Assembly: GCF_001482285.1 (NCBI RefSeq)
Contig: NZ_LOEP01000005.1
Span: forward strand, 62,001-126,000
DNA: 64,000 nt
DNA from: Haloferax sp. Q22
GTDB lineage: Archaea > Halobacteriota > Halobacteria > Halobacteriales > Haloferacaceae
Direction of reading: 5' to 3'
A program made the position numbers and the translations under genes. Of the stretch, positions 14,874-24,491 are shown piece by piece; position 1 is the stretch's first letter; each line of letters opens with the position of its first letter. A model generated the notes under the pieces. The model worked only from the letters and a program-made list of their open reading frames with translations, was not told where the DNA came from and made no database searches.

Positions 14874-17174
14874 TCAGTCCGCCCAGCGTCTGACGAGCGG
14901 CAGACGGGCGCGGACGACGGCGTTCGCCGCGGCCACGGCCTCATCGGCGTCGGCGCGGGTGACGCCGTCGCCGTACTTGGCGCGCTCGTAGAGTCGGCCG
15001 ACCTGTCGGGTCCGCTCGTCCACGCCGACGCGGGAGAGCGAATCGAGGTACGCCCTGACCGTCTCGCCGGGGCGACGCGGGCGGTAGTCGCGTTCGAGGG
15101 CAAGTTCGAGGCGGTCGTACGCCCGGAACACGTCGTCTGCGGGCGAGTCGGTGCGCCGCTGATACGCCGCGGTCGCAAAGCGGAGGTGCGCCGGGAGCCG
15201 GGTCCGCCTGACGCCAGCCACGACGCCGAGGAGGCCGACGAGACCGACGAAAACCGTCTCCCGCGACGGCATCTCGGGGACGAGTCCGTCGTCCTCGTCG
15301 TCTGCTGTCGCGCCGTCGCCGGTCGGCGTGATGCCGAGGCGCTCGTCGATGTTGGGACCCGGCGCGCTGCTGTCGACGGGCGTCGAGTTCGTCTCGGTCC
15401 CGTTTTCCGTCGGCGTCTCGGTGTCGTTCGCGGTCGTCGTGGGCTGTTCGGTCTCGTTGGACTCGACGTTCGTCTCGTTGGTATCGACGTCCGGTCGACC
15501 CTCGTTTCGGGCGTCGCTGAGGGTGGTCGACTCCGCGTCCTGCCGGGGACCGGCGGGCGTCGGGTCGAAGCGGACCCAGCCGGTGTCCTCGAAGTAGACT
15601 TCGACCCACGCGTGGGAGTCGAGCCCGCGGACGACGTAGCGGTCGCCGTCGACGCGCTCGCCGGTCGTGTAGCCGGTGACGAAGCGCGCGGGGACGCCCT
15701 CCGAGCGGAGCAGCACCACCATCGTCGAGGCGTAGTAGGTGCAGTAGCCGGCGTCCATCTCGAAGAGGAACGACTCGGCGATGTCGCCGTCGGGGCGGGA
15801 CACGCGGAGCGAGTACTCCTTGTTGGCTTCGAGCCACTCCTCGACCGCGACGGCCTTGTCGTACGGCGTCTCCGCATCGCCGGTTATCTCGGCGGCGCGG
15901 TCGCGGACGCGGTCGGAGGTGCTGTCGGGGAGCGCGAGATACCGCTCGCGAATCTCGTCGGGGTAGTCGGTGCCGGTCCGCCGGAGCGACGCGGCAGTGT
16001 ACTGCGGGACGGCGCTCGTGACGTTGTAGGTCTCGCCGATTTCGACGGCTCGGTCGGGGCGGAGGTTCCCCTGCTGGGTGACGAGCGTCTCGTTTTCGAT
16101 GGCTCCGGAGACGGCGACGGGCCGCCACGCCGCAGGCATCGAATCGAGCGGCGTCGCCGGCGTGACGGTCTGGCGGACCAGCCGCGACGGCCCCTCGGGG
16201 CCGGCCAACCGGCCGCCTTCGTAGTCGCGGGTGTCGCCGGTCCTGACCCAGCCGTCGCCGGTGTAGCGGTCGAACGTCGCCGTCTGCCAGTAGTCCGGCG
16301 ACGTGCTCTGGACCTCGAAGCGGACCTGCGGCGAGAGGCTGATGCTCCCGACGATGGAGATGCGGTCGTCCGCGCTCACGAGACTGGCCTCGACGGTCGG
16401 CTGCTCGGCCACGCCCTCGTCGGGGATGACCGGCGACCCGCCCGCACCGGGGAGGACCGTGACGGTGGCCGAGAGGACGACCATCGCGGCGAGGACGACC
16501 GTCAGCACGTCGAGTTGGCCGCCGGCGCTCCCGAAGCGGTCGATGCCGTCGAAGCCGACCGCGGCCATGCCCGCGCCGACGCCGAGGAGCGTGAGCGTCC
16601 CCGTGGCGTCGGTGGTGAGGACGAACAGGCCGAGACCGCTCCCGGCGACTGCGACGGCCGGCGCGATTCGCCCGCGGACGGCGAGATACCACGCGAGGAA
16701 CACCGGGCCGGGCGTCACCGCGAGCGCCCACACGTCGGCCGACAGGAGTCGGAGCGCCGAGAGGCCGCTGAGGAGCGCGAACGTGTCGGCAAGCAGGCGC
16801 TCCGGCGAGAGCAACGCGACCTGGCTCTCGGGGAGCGCGAGGAAGTACGCCGCGAAACCGCCGCCGGCGATGAGGACCGCGAGGCCGAGTGCGTATCTGG
16901 GGCGGAGCGTCCAGCCCACGACGGTCGCGAGCGCGAGCGTCCCCGCGGCGAGGAGAACGAACTGGTCGCGGCGACCCACGACGTTCGTGATGTCGTAGAC
17001 GACCGCGAGGAACGTGCCGATGAGGACCAGCGAGGCCGCCGTCGCGAGGAGGTTGGCGGGGACGCCGAAGACGGTGGTCGTCGCGGATGACGACGCCGAC
17101 CCCGACGCTGACGCCGGCGCGCTCGCAGCCGAGCGCGACGAGTCCGAGCCGCGCCGGTTCGTGTCGGTGCTCAT
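14874..17174 (-). CDS. membrane transglutaminase-like protein (DUF3488/DUF4129 type)
   Basis: 766 residues from ATG 17174. The N-terminal third has about seven membrane helices (40-245). The exported core holds a papain-like transglutaminase domain with the triad Cys478 (DAGYCTYYAS), His521 (DSHAWVEVYF) and Asp537 (VRFDPTP). A Thr/Asn/Glu-rich linker (about 545-620), a further membrane helix near 640 and a C-terminal DUF4129-like helical domain (PGETVRAYLDSLSRVGV) follow. Proteins of this build sit with MoxR and DUF58 in many prokaryotes and may act as proteases or cross-linkers on the cell surface; the substrate is unknown. It begins 31 bases after the DUF58 gene. Confidence 0.9.
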   Translation of the reverse strand: MSTDTNRRGSDSSRSAASAPASASGSASSSATTTVFGVPANLLATAASLVLIGTFLAVVYDITNVVGRRDQFVLLAAGTLALATVVGWTLRPRYALGLAVLIAGGGFAAYFLALPESQVALLSPERLLADTFALLSGLSALRLLSADVWALAVTPGPVFLAWYLAVRGRIAPAVAVAGSGLGLFVLTTDATGTLTLLGVGAGMAAVGFDGIDRFGSAGGQLDVLTVVLAAMVVLSATVTVLPGAGGSPVIPDEGVAEQPTVEASLVSADDRISIVGSISLSPQVRFEVQSTSPDYWQTATFDRYTGDGWVRTGDTRDYEGGRLAGPEGPSRLVRQTVTPATPLDSMPAAWRPVAVSGAIENETLVTQQGNLRPDRAVEIGETYNVTSAVPQYTAASLRRTGTDYPDEIRERYLALPDSTSDRVRDRAAEITGDAETPYDKAVAVEEWLEANKEYSLRVSRPDGDIAESFLFEMDAGYCTYYASTMVVLLRSEGVPARFVTGYTTGERVDGDRYVVRGLDSHAWVEVYFEDTGWVRFDPTPAGPRQDAESTTLSDARNEGRPDVDTNETNVESNETEQPTTTANDTETPTENGTETNSTPVDSSAPGPNIDERLGITPTGDGATADDEDDGLVPEMPSRETVFVGLVGLLGVVAGVRRTRLPAHLRFATAAYQRRTDSPADDVFRAYDRLELALERDYRPRRPGETVRAYLDSLSRVGVDERTRQVGRLYERAKYGDGVTRADADEAVAAANAVVRARLPLVRRWAD

Positions 17175-17205
17175 CGCGGCACCTCCGGGCGCAGTAGACT
17201 TGACT

Positions 17206-18243
17206 TCACGCCGACACCCCCGAGTCGGTACTGCGGGTGCCGGCGGGACTCGCCGCGCGTCGGGGCGATGAATCCGCCGCGTCACGCTCGGCGTGCAGGC
17301 GGTCGAACGTCGTCTCGCGCCCGCCGAGCGCGACGCGGGTCTTTCCGGCGTCGCCGCTGACGACGACCTCGGCGGTCTCGTCGGGGACCGACCCCGAGCG
17401 GAGCCGCGAGAGGTGGACGAGGACGCGCCGGCGGTCGCCGGGCGTCGCTTCCACGACCCCCGCGGGCGAGGTGAGGTGGACCGGAACGCCGGCGTCGAGA
17501 AGCGCACAGCAGAGCGTCGCGGCCGCCTCCGCCGCGGCGTCCTCGTGGCCGTCCGTCGCGCCGGCCGAGACGCGCACTGCGTCGGCCGTGACCCGGTCGT
17601 CGTAGGCTTTCACCACGAGGTCGCCGGACTTGGCGCTCGACTTCCAGTGGATGTCGCGGAGCGGGTCGCCGGGGACGTACTCGCGAAGGCGGTCGAACTC
17701 GGCGCGCTCGTTGGTGCGACCCGCGTCCGCGAGTGCCGAAAGGTCTCGTCGGGCCGCCGCCCCGAGCGACCGGACCCGCGGGAAGACGAGCACCTCGGAC
17801 GTCCCGCCGGCGGTGAACGACTTCGAGAACAGCCCGAGGATGTCGCGGGCGACGACGGTCGTCGGGCCGAGCGTCGCCGGGCCGCGACCGCGATAGGTCA
17901 CCTCGTAGTCGATGCGGCCGTCGCCGACGACCGAGTCGACCGCGGTGTCGCCGTCGAGGCCGGGCGAGAGCGCGTCGGTCGTGGTCGCCGGAAACGGCCT
18001 GTCGGCGTCGAGGTCGAGCGAGACGGTGCGCGTTTCGCCGGGGAAACCGTCGTCGGGTGCGACGCGCTCGACGCGGGGCGGCGAGACGCGCCAGACCTGC
18101 ACCGCGCCGACGACGAGGCCGACGGCGACCGGGACGACGACGGCGTTGAGCGCCCGCGGGCCGTAGGCGACGGCGTTGGCGACGCCGACGACCACGACCG
18201 CGACGGCGACCCAGCCGCGGAGGGTGAGCCTCATCGGATTCAC
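17206..18243 (-). CDS. DUF58 domain protein
   Basis: 345 residues. Two membrane helices at the N-terminus (about 8-45), a beta-rich region, and the DUF58 signature FDRLREYVPGDPLRDIHWKS at about 190-210, followed by a von Willebrand A-like fold. GTG 18243 overlaps the moxR stop as GTGA and is used here; ATG 18234 (MRLTLRGWV) is the alternative and resembles how homologues begin. DUF58 proteins pair with MoxR ATPases, presumably as clients or metal-dependent adaptors. Confidence 0.9.
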   Translation of the reverse strand: MNPMRLTLRGWVAVAVVVVGVANAVAYGPRALNAVVVPVAVGLVVGAVQVWRVSPPRVERVAPDDGFPGETRTVSLDLDADRPFPATTTDALSPGLDGDTAVDSVVGDGRIDYEVTYRGRGPATLGPTTVVARDILGLFSKSFTAGGTSEVLVFPRVRSLGAAARRDLSALADAGRTNERAEFDRLREYVPGDPLRDIHWKSSAKSGDLVVKAYDDRVTADAVRVSAGATDGHEDAAAEAAATLCCALLDAGVPVHLTSPAGVVEATPGDRRRVLVHLSRLRSGSVPDETAEVVVSGDAGKTRVALGGRETTFDRLHAERDAADSSPRRAASPAGTRSTDSGVSA

Positions 18244-19196
18244 TCGACCGGAACGGTATCGAGCGCCCGCTCGACCACGTCGCGGCCGGAGCGCTCGTCG
18301 GTCGTCCGGACGCGGTGAGCCCAGACGCTCCGCACCTCGCGTTGCACGTCGTCGGGGACGACGTAGTCGCGGGCGTCGAGGGCGGCGCGGGCCTGCGCGG
18401 CGCGGACGAGTGCGATAGAACCGCGGGGGCTCACGCCGAGGTCGGCGCGTGCTCTGGTGTCGGCGGCGAGCCGAGAGACGTAGCGCCGGACCGGCTCGCT
18501 CACCGTCACGTCGAGGATGCGCTCGCGGGCGTCGCGCACGTCACTGGCCGACGCGACGGGTTCGAGCGACTCGATGGGATGGTGGCCCGAGACGCGGCCG
18601 AGCAGTTCCGTCTCCTCGGCCTCGTTGGGGTAGCCGAGGTGAATCTTCTTCATGAATCGGTCGAGTTCGGCCAGCGGGAGGTCGTACGTCCGGTCCGGTT
18701 CCACGTCGTTCTGCGTGGCGATGACGGTGAAGGGGTCGGGGACGCGTCGGGTGACGCCGTCGACCGTGACCTGCAGTTCTTCCATGACTTCGAGGAGCGC
18801 GGCCTGCGTCTTCGGCGGCGCGCGGTTGATTTCGTCGCCGAGGACGACGTTCCCGAAGACCGGTCCCTCGCGGAACTCGAACTCGCTGGTCTGTTGGTTG
18901 AACACGTTCACGCCCGTCACGTCCGACGGGAGGAGGTCGGGCGTGAACTGGATGCGCTCGAACTCCCCCTCTATCGAGGTGGCGATGGCGCGGGCGAGCA
19001 TCGTCTTGCCGACGCCCGGCACGTCTTCCAAGAGGAGGTGGCCGCGGGCGAACAGCGCCACGATGATGTCTTCGATGGCGTCGTGGTGGCCGACGATGAC
19101 CCGTTCGACGTTCTCGGAGATTCGTGTCGCGAGATCCGACACCGCCTCGACCGAGAGCGCGGGGTCGAAGTCGGCGTCTGCATGTGCATCAGTCAT
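18240..19196 (-). CDS. MoxR-family AAA+ ATPase
   Basis: 318 residues. Walker A LEDVPGVGKTMLARAIA at about 56-72, Walker B VVLGDEINRAPPKTQAALLE, sensor 1 VIATQNDVE and the C-terminal AAA lid (SPRGSIALVRAAQARA). MoxR proteins act as chaperones that insert metals or remodel partner complexes. First gene of a minus-strand run with DUF58 (4-base overlap) and the transglutaminase gene, the classic MoxR-DUF58-TGase grouping. Starts at ATG 19196. Confidence 0.95.
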   Translation of the reverse strand: MTDAHADADFDPALSVEAVSDLATRISENVERVIVGHHDAIEDIIVALFARGHLLLEDVPGVGKTMLARAIATSIEGEFERIQFTPDLLPSDVTGVNVFNQQTSEFEFREGPVFGNVVLGDEINRAPPKTQAALLEVMEELQVTVDGVTRRVPDPFTVIATQNDVEPDRTYDLPLAELDRFMKKIHLGYPNEAEETELLGRVSGHHPIESLEPVASASDVRDARERILDVTVSEPVRRYVSRLAADTRARADLGVSPRGSIALVRAAQARAALDARDYVVPDDVQREVRSVWAHRVRTTDERSGRDVVERALDTVPVE

Positions 19197-19348
19197 TGAT
19201 ATCCCGGATTTCCCACCGACCGTGCCGCGGGGCGGCGGGACTCTGTGTGTTAGTATTGCCTCAGTCTACCTAACCTTGCTGGGTGTGTGCACGAACCAGC
19301 CCGGGCGGTGGTTCGGGTGAGCGGCCGCCGACCGCGTCGTTCCCGGCC

Positions 19349-19356
19349 GTTTTTAT
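19349..19356 (+). promoter_or_regulatory. TATA box of the mutS-mutL operon
   Basis: GTTTTTAT lies 25-32 bases before the mutS ATG at 19381, which supports that ATG over the GTG at 19375. Confidence 0.55.
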
Positions 19357-19380
19357 TGCTCGGCCGCCCGCCTTGTGGGT

Positions 19381-22149
19381 ATGAACGCGGACGCCCAGCG
19401 GGAGGCGGTGTACGGCGCGCCGCCGGAGATGCTGGAAGTGCGAGACGACCTGACGCCGATGCTCTCGCAGTACGCCGACCTCTGCGAGGAACACGACGAC
19501 GCGGTCGTGCTGTTTCAGGTCGGCGACTTCTACGAGGCGTTCTGCGGCGCGGCGGAGGCCGTCGCCCGCACCTGCGAGGTGACGCTGACCCAGCGCGAGG
19601 ACTCCACCGGGACGTGGCCGATGGCCGGCATTCCCATCGACAACGCCGCGGGCTACCTCGAACGCCTGCTCGACGCCGGCTACCGGGTCGCGCTCGCGGA
19701 GCAGGTCGAAGACGCCGAGGAGGCGTCCGGCCTCGTTGACCGCGCCGTCACCCAACTTATCACGCCCGGCACCGTCGTCGACGAGGAACTACTCGACGCC
19801 GGGCGGGCGACCTATCTCGGCGCGGTCGCCCGAGGTGGCGGCGACGGCGGGAGCAGCGACAGCGACGCCGAGGGCGACACCGACACCTACGGCCTCGCCG
19901 TCGTGGACGTTTCGACCGGCGAGTGCCTCGTCACCGGGGCCGACCGCGCGCTGGCGCTCGAAGAACTGGAGCGCCTCGCGCCCGCCGAACTCGTCGTCGG
20001 CCCCGACTGCGGCCTCCCGGACCTCTCGTTCGACCCGATGGAGACGCCGTTCGAACCGGACGCGTTCGACGCCGACGCCGCCCGCGAGACGCTGTCGGCC
20101 TACGCGCCCCAGCCGGACGCCGTGGTCGAATCGGACGCCGAACTCCGGGCGGTCGGCGCGGCGCTCGCCTACGCCGAGTACGCCCAGGGCGACTCGCAAC
20201 TGGCGTACGTCACCCGCGTCACGCGGTTCGACCCCCGCGAGTTCCTCCAACTCGACGCGACGGCCATCCGGAGCCTCGAACTGTTCGAGTCACGGAGCGC
20301 CCGCGCGGGGAGCACGCTGTTTTCGGTCCTCGACGAGACGGCCTGCGCGCTCGGCCGACGCCGACTGGAGGCGTGGCTCCGACGCCCGCTCGTCGACCGC
20401 GACCGAATCGAGGCCCGACTGGACGCCGTGGGCGCCCTCTGCGACGACGCACTCGCCCGCGCCGACCTCCGAGAGCACCTCTCGTCGGTGTACGACCTCG
20501 AACGGCTGGTCGCCCGCGTCTCCCGCGAGCGCGCCGATGCCCGCGACCTGCGCTCCCTGAAGACGACGCTCGACCGGGTTCCGAAGCTCCGCGAGGCGCT
20601 CGCCGGAACCGATTCCGCCCTCCTCGCGGAGCTCCGCGACTCGCTGGACGAACTCGAAGACGTACGCGACCTCGTCGGCGACGCGGTCGTCTCCGACCCG
20701 CCGCAGGAGATTACCGACGGCGGCGTCATCGCCGACGGCTTCGACGCGAAGTTAGACGACATCCGCGGCACCGCCGAGGCGGGGCGCGAGTGGGTGTCGA
20801 ACCTCGAAGCCCGCGAGCAGGAGCGCACCGGCATCGACTCGCTGGAAGTCGGCTACAATCAGGTCCACGGCTACTACATCGAGGTGACGAACCCGAACCT
20901 CGACCGCGTCCCCGACGACTACCAGCGCCGCCAGACGCTGAAGAACTCAGAACGGTTCTACACGCCCGAACTGAAGGAGCGCGAGGACGAGATTCTCCGC
21001 GCCTCGGACCGCGCCGACGCCCTCGAATACGACCTGTTCTGTGAGGTTCGCGCCGACGTGGCGACCGAGTCGGCCCGGATTCAGGCCGTCGCCGACGCGC
21101 TCGCCGACCTCGACGTGCTCCGAACGCTCGCGGACGTTGCGGTCGCGAACGACTACGCCCGCCCCGAGTTCCACGCGGGCGACGAGACCGGCGGCATCCG
21201 AATCGACGGCGGCAGACACCCCGTCGTGGAGCGCGCACAGGACGAGTTCGTCCCGAACCCCGCCGACCTCCCGCGGGGGAGCGTCGCCCTCGTCACCGGC
21301 CCCAACATGTCCGGCAAATCGACGTACATGCGGCAGGTCGCGCTCGTCTGCGTCCTCGCACAGGTCGGGAGTTTCGTCCCCGCGAAATCGGCCCGACTGC
21401 CGGTCCTCGACCGCGTGTTCACCCGCATCGGCGCGTCCGACGACATCGCGGGCGGCCAGTCCACGTTCATGCGCGAGATGAGCGAACTGACCGAAATCCT
21501 CCACAACGCCACCGGCGACTCGCTCGTCCTCCTCGACGAGGTCGGCCGGGGGACCTCCACCGCCGACGGCCTCGCCATCGCCCGCGCGGCCACCGAGTTC
21601 CTCCACGACGAGGTCGGCGCGACGACGCTGTTTGCGACCCACTACCACGACCTCACCGACGCGGCCGACGACCGCGAGGGCGTGTTCAACCTTCACTTCA
21701 CCGCCGCGCGGCGCGACGGCGAGGTCACGTTCCTCCACAGCGTCGCCGACGGCCCCTCCTCGTCGTCCTACGGGGTCGAAGTGGCGCAGTTGGCTGGCGT
21801 GCCGGCGAGCGTGGTGGCACGCGCTCGGGACCTCGTGGATGAGACCGACGCCGGAATCGCGGACGACGCCGACGCAGACGGCGTCGCCGCCACGAATGGC
21901 GAGGTCGACGAGACCGCCGAAGACGGCACGCTCGCGGCCTACATCGATGGGTTGGAGAACGGTCACCGAGAGAACGAGCACCGGAAGCAGGGGCCCGCGG
22001 CAACCGCGACGACCGCAACGGCCGCGGCAGCCGAACCGAACCCCGAACTCGAAGCCGTCGCCGAGGCGCTCCGCGAGGCCGACCTCGCGGACACCACGCC
22101 GCTGGAGGCGCTGAATCTCCTGTCAGACCTCAAAGGAACGCTCGAATGA
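19381..22149 (+). CDS. mutS: DNA mismatch repair protein MutS (MutS1)
   Basis: 922 residues. The mismatch-reading wedge Phe50-Tyr51-Glu52 is present in VGDFYEAF, the Phe-x-Glu motif that stacks on mispaired bases. Connector, lever and clamp domains follow, then the ATPase with Walker A GPNMSGKST at 640-648, LLDEVGRGTSTADGLAIA and the ATHYHDLT motif. An acidic insert lies near residue 158 (GDGGSSDSDAEGDTDT), and a spacer rich in Ala precedes the C-terminal dimerisation helix. It recognises mismatches and recruits MutL, encoded next with a 4-base overlap. Confidence 0.97.
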   Translation: MNADAQREAVYGAPPEMLEVRDDLTPMLSQYADLCEEHDDAVVLFQVGDFYEAFCGAAEAVARTCEVTLTQREDSTGTWPMAGIPIDNAAGYLERLLDAGYRVALAEQVEDAEEASGLVDRAVTQLITPGTVVDEELLDAGRATYLGAVARGGGDGGSSDSDAEGDTDTYGLAVVDVSTGECLVTGADRALALEELERLAPAELVVGPDCGLPDLSFDPMETPFEPDAFDADAARETLSAYAPQPDAVVESDAELRAVGAALAYAEYAQGDSQLAYVTRVTRFDPREFLQLDATAIRSLELFESRSARAGSTLFSVLDETACALGRRRLEAWLRRPLVDRDRIEARLDAVGALCDDALARADLREHLSSVYDLERLVARVSRERADARDLRSLKTTLDRVPKLREALAGTDSALLAELRDSLDELEDVRDLVGDAVVSDPPQEITDGGVIADGFDAKLDDIRGTAEAGREWVSNLEAREQERTGIDSLEVGYNQVHGYYIEVTNPNLDRVPDDYQRRQTLKNSERFYTPELKEREDEILRASDRADALEYDLFCEVRADVATESARIQAVADALADLDVLRTLADVAVANDYARPEFHAGDETGGIRIDGGRHPVVERAQDEFVPNPADLPRGSVALVTGPNMSGKSTYMRQVALVCVLAQVGSFVPAKSARLPVLDRVFTRIGASDDIAGGQSTFMREMSELTEILHNATGDSLVLLDEVGRGTSTADGLAIARAATEFLHDEVGATTLFATHYHDLTDAADDREGVFNLHFTAARRDGEVTFLHSVADGPSSSSYGVEVAQLAGVPASVVARARDLVDETDAGIADDADADGVAATNGEVDETAEDGTLAAYIDGLENGHRENEHRKQGPAATATTATAAAAEPNPELEAVAEALREADLADTTPLEALNLLSDLKGTLE

Positions 22150-23837
22150 TTCGCCGACTCGACCCGGAGACGCGCTCGAAAATCGCCGCCGGCGAGGTCG
22201 TCGCTCGGCCCGCGAGCGTCGTGATCGAACTGGTCGAAAACGCCCTCGACGCCGGCGCTGAGACCGTCGAAATCGAGGTCGGCGGCGACGGGACCGAGCG
22301 AATCCGCGTCTCCGACGACGGCCGCGGGATGGCCGAGGCCGACGCCGCGCTCGCGGTCGAGCGGCACACGACGAGCAAACTCTCGGCGGCCGGCGACCTC
22401 GAAACCGTCGAGACGCTCGGCTTCCGGGGCGAGGCGCTGCCGAGCATCGCCGCGGCCGCCGCCCACCTCGAACTGACGACGAACGACGGCGGCCCGCGCG
22501 GGACGCGAGTCGTCGTTGACGGCGGCGAGCAGGCGACGGGCAGCGAACACGGAAAGACCGTTTCGCCGGCGGGTCGAGCGCGTGGGACGACCGTCGAAGT
22601 GACCGGCCTGTTTTCCGACCGGCCGGCGCGGAAGAAGTCGCTCGCCTCGCCGAAAGCCGAGTTCGCCCGCGTCTCGGCGGTCGCCACCCGCTACGCGCTC
22701 ACGCGGCCGGACGTGCGGTTCGTCCTGCGACACGACGGCCGGGAGACGCTCACGACGCCCGGTACCGACCGCTTCGCCGACGGGCTCTTGGCGGTGTACG
22801 GCCGCGACGCCGCGAGCCACGCCTCGACGTTCGACGCGTCGCGGGAGGTCTCCGCGGCCGGCGAGGCGGCCACGGTCGAAATCGACGGCGCGCTCTGTCA
22901 TCCGGAGGTGACGCGATCCCGACGCGACCACGTCCACGTCTCGGTCAACGGCCGCGCCCTCGCCGAACCGCGACTCCGCCGGGCGGTCGCCGACGGCTAC
23001 GGGACGCTGCTGCCCGACGGGCGCGAACCGGTCGGCGTCGTCCGACTCCGCCTGCCGCCCGCGTGGGTCGACCATAACGTCCACCCCGCGAAGGACGAGG
23101 TGGGATTCAGAGACGCCGACGCGGTCGCCGAGGCGGTCAAGGCGAGCGTCCGCGACGCGCTCTCGACGGCCGACCTCCGCCGGAGCGGCGAGGTGGCGAT
23201 GGACCTCGATAGCTCGCTCGCGCCCGTCGAGGCCGCGTCGGTGTTCGACGACCTCCGCGTCATCGGGCGCTTCCGCGGTCTGTACCTGCTCTGTGAGGCC
23301 GACGACGAACTCCTCGTCGTCGACCAGCACGCGGCCCACGAGCGCATCAACTACGAGCGACTCCGCGAGGCCGTCGAGTCGGCGGGTATCGACGCCGTCT
23401 CCGTCGACCCGCCGGCGACCGTCTCGCTGTCGCCAACCGACGCGGCGCTCCTCGACGCGAACCGCGACCTCGTGGAGCAACTGGGCTTCCGCGTCGCCGA
23501 GTTCGGCGGCGGGAGCGGGACCGGAACGTACCGCGTCGAGGCCGTTCCCGCGCCGCTCGGCCGGCCGTTCGCCCCGGACGCCCTCGCGGACGTGGTGGCC
23601 GATGTCGCCACCGGCGACGACGCCGACCCGCGGACGGCGCTGCTCAAAGACCTCGCGTGCCATCCGTCGATAAAAGCCGGCGACGACCTCGGAGACGACG
23701 AGGCCGCGCGGTTAGTCGAGCGACTCGGCTCGTGCGAGACGCCCTACACCTGCCCGCACGGTCGGCCGACGGTGCTCGCCATCGACGAGAAGACGTTCGT
23801 CCGCGGCTTCGGCCGGCGAAGCGGTCGGCTCGGGTAG
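22146..23837 (+). CDS. mutL: DNA mismatch repair protein MutL with endonuclease motif
   Basis: 563 residues. The GHKL ATPase is intact: ELVENALDAGA, DDGRGM, TTSKLS and GFRGEALPSIA. The C-terminal domain carries DQHAAHERINYE at 393-404, matching the metal-dependent nicking motif DQHA(X)2E(X)4E, and CPHGRPT near residue 538, matching the second metal-site motif. It is therefore predicted to nick DNA itself, as in organisms without MutH. The ATG overlaps the mutS TGA (ATGA), so translation is coupled. The hydrophilic linker between the domains is short. Confidence 0.97.
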   Translation: MIRRLDPETRSKIAAGEVVARPASVVIELVENALDAGAETVEIEVGGDGTERIRVSDDGRGMAEADAALAVERHTTSKLSAAGDLETVETLGFRGEALPSIAAAAAHLELTTNDGGPRGTRVVVDGGEQATGSEHGKTVSPAGRARGTTVEVTGLFSDRPARKKSLASPKAEFARVSAVATRYALTRPDVRFVLRHDGRETLTTPGTDRFADGLLAVYGRDAASHASTFDASREVSAAGEAATVEIDGALCHPEVTRSRRDHVHVSVNGRALAEPRLRRAVADGYGTLLPDGREPVGVVRLRLPPAWVDHNVHPAKDEVGFRDADAVAEAVKASVRDALSTADLRRSGEVAMDLDSSLAPVEAASVFDDLRVIGRFRGLYLLCEADDELLVVDQHAAHERINYERLREAVESAGIDAVSVDPPATVSLSPTDAALLDANRDLVEQLGFRVAEFGGGSGTGTYRVEAVPAPLGRPFAPDALADVVADVATGDDADPRTALLKDLACHPSIKAGDDLGDDEAARLVERLGSCETPYTCPHGRPTVLAIDEKTFVRGFGRRSGRLG

Positions 23838-23960
23838 GGCTCGGGGGAGGCCTCAGCGGGAGCAACGTTGCCGAGCCACCCCGACGGAGTCGTTCGAAGT
23901 GGCGCGGTGGCTCGGACAGAAATAGTTACCAGATAGCGACTAGCGTTGCGCGCCCGGCCG

Positions 23961-24338
23961 CTACCAGTCCTTACAGTCCAAACAGACGTACTCGTCGCCG
24001 TCGAGCCACCGCTTTTGCACCGACTCGCCGCACCGGGGGCACGCCGCGGCCTCGGGTGTCCACCGATAGGTAGCGAGTGTGCTCACGTCGCGGTCGTCGG
24101 TATCGTTGGCATCGGTGTCGCCGGCATCGGGTGAGTCGTCAACATCGTCGGCAGGAGTCGGGTCCGAAGCTGATTCGTCATCCGAAGTTGATTCGGTGTC
24201 CGAGGTTGTCTCGGCGTCCGTAGCCGCGGCGTCGGTCAGTTCAGAGTCGTCGGCTGAAGGGGAGCCATCGACTGAATCGGCGTCGTCGACCGCGCCGTCG
24301 TCGCCGCCGGCGAAGTCGTCGAGCGAGCGGTTCGGCAT
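23961..24338 (-). CDS. acidic protein with C-terminal zinc ribbon (DUF7573-like)
   Basis: 125 residues. A short conserved head (MPNRSLDDFAGGDD) is followed by some 70 residues almost wholly Asp, Ser, Thr, Ala and Glu, then a C-terminal zinc ribbon ACPRCGESVQKRW and YVCLDCKDW with two Cys-x2-Cys knuckles. I associate the RSLDDF head plus Trp-ended ribbon with the haloarchaeal family DUF7573. The middle is likely disordered. Role unknown; nucleic-acid or protein binding by the ribbon is plausible. It converges on mutL. Confidence 0.75.
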   Translation of the reverse strand: MPNRSLDDFAGGDDGAVDDADSVDGSPSADDSELTDAAATDAETTSDTESTSDDESASDPTPADDVDDSPDAGDTDANDTDDRDVSTLATYRWTPEAAACPRCGESVQKRWLDGDEYVCLDCKDW

Positions 24339-24491
24339 GACTCAGCGTCCGTGGGCGCGGTCCTTATCGGTGCCGACCGAGCCACGCCGCTGACGGCCGC
24401 CGCGAACCGCGGGTCGGTGCGGGACTCACCGGTCGCGTGAGCGCCGTGCGAAACCCACACAATCAATACCCCCGACTCCCGAGAGTCGCGC

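Noticed and set aside
14822-15877. 352-codon N-terminal extension of the winged-helix protein
   Set aside because: It reads through the out-of-frame sequence of the transglutaminase gene; a signal peptide at ATG 14821 marks the real start.
15186-17090. 634-codon plus-strand frame opposite the transglutaminase gene
   Set aside because: Arg/Asp/Glu-rich shadow without domain; the minus strand has the catalytic triad.
21963-23663. 566-codon minus-strand frame opposite mutL
   Set aside because: Shadow of mutL, whose motifs are unambiguous.
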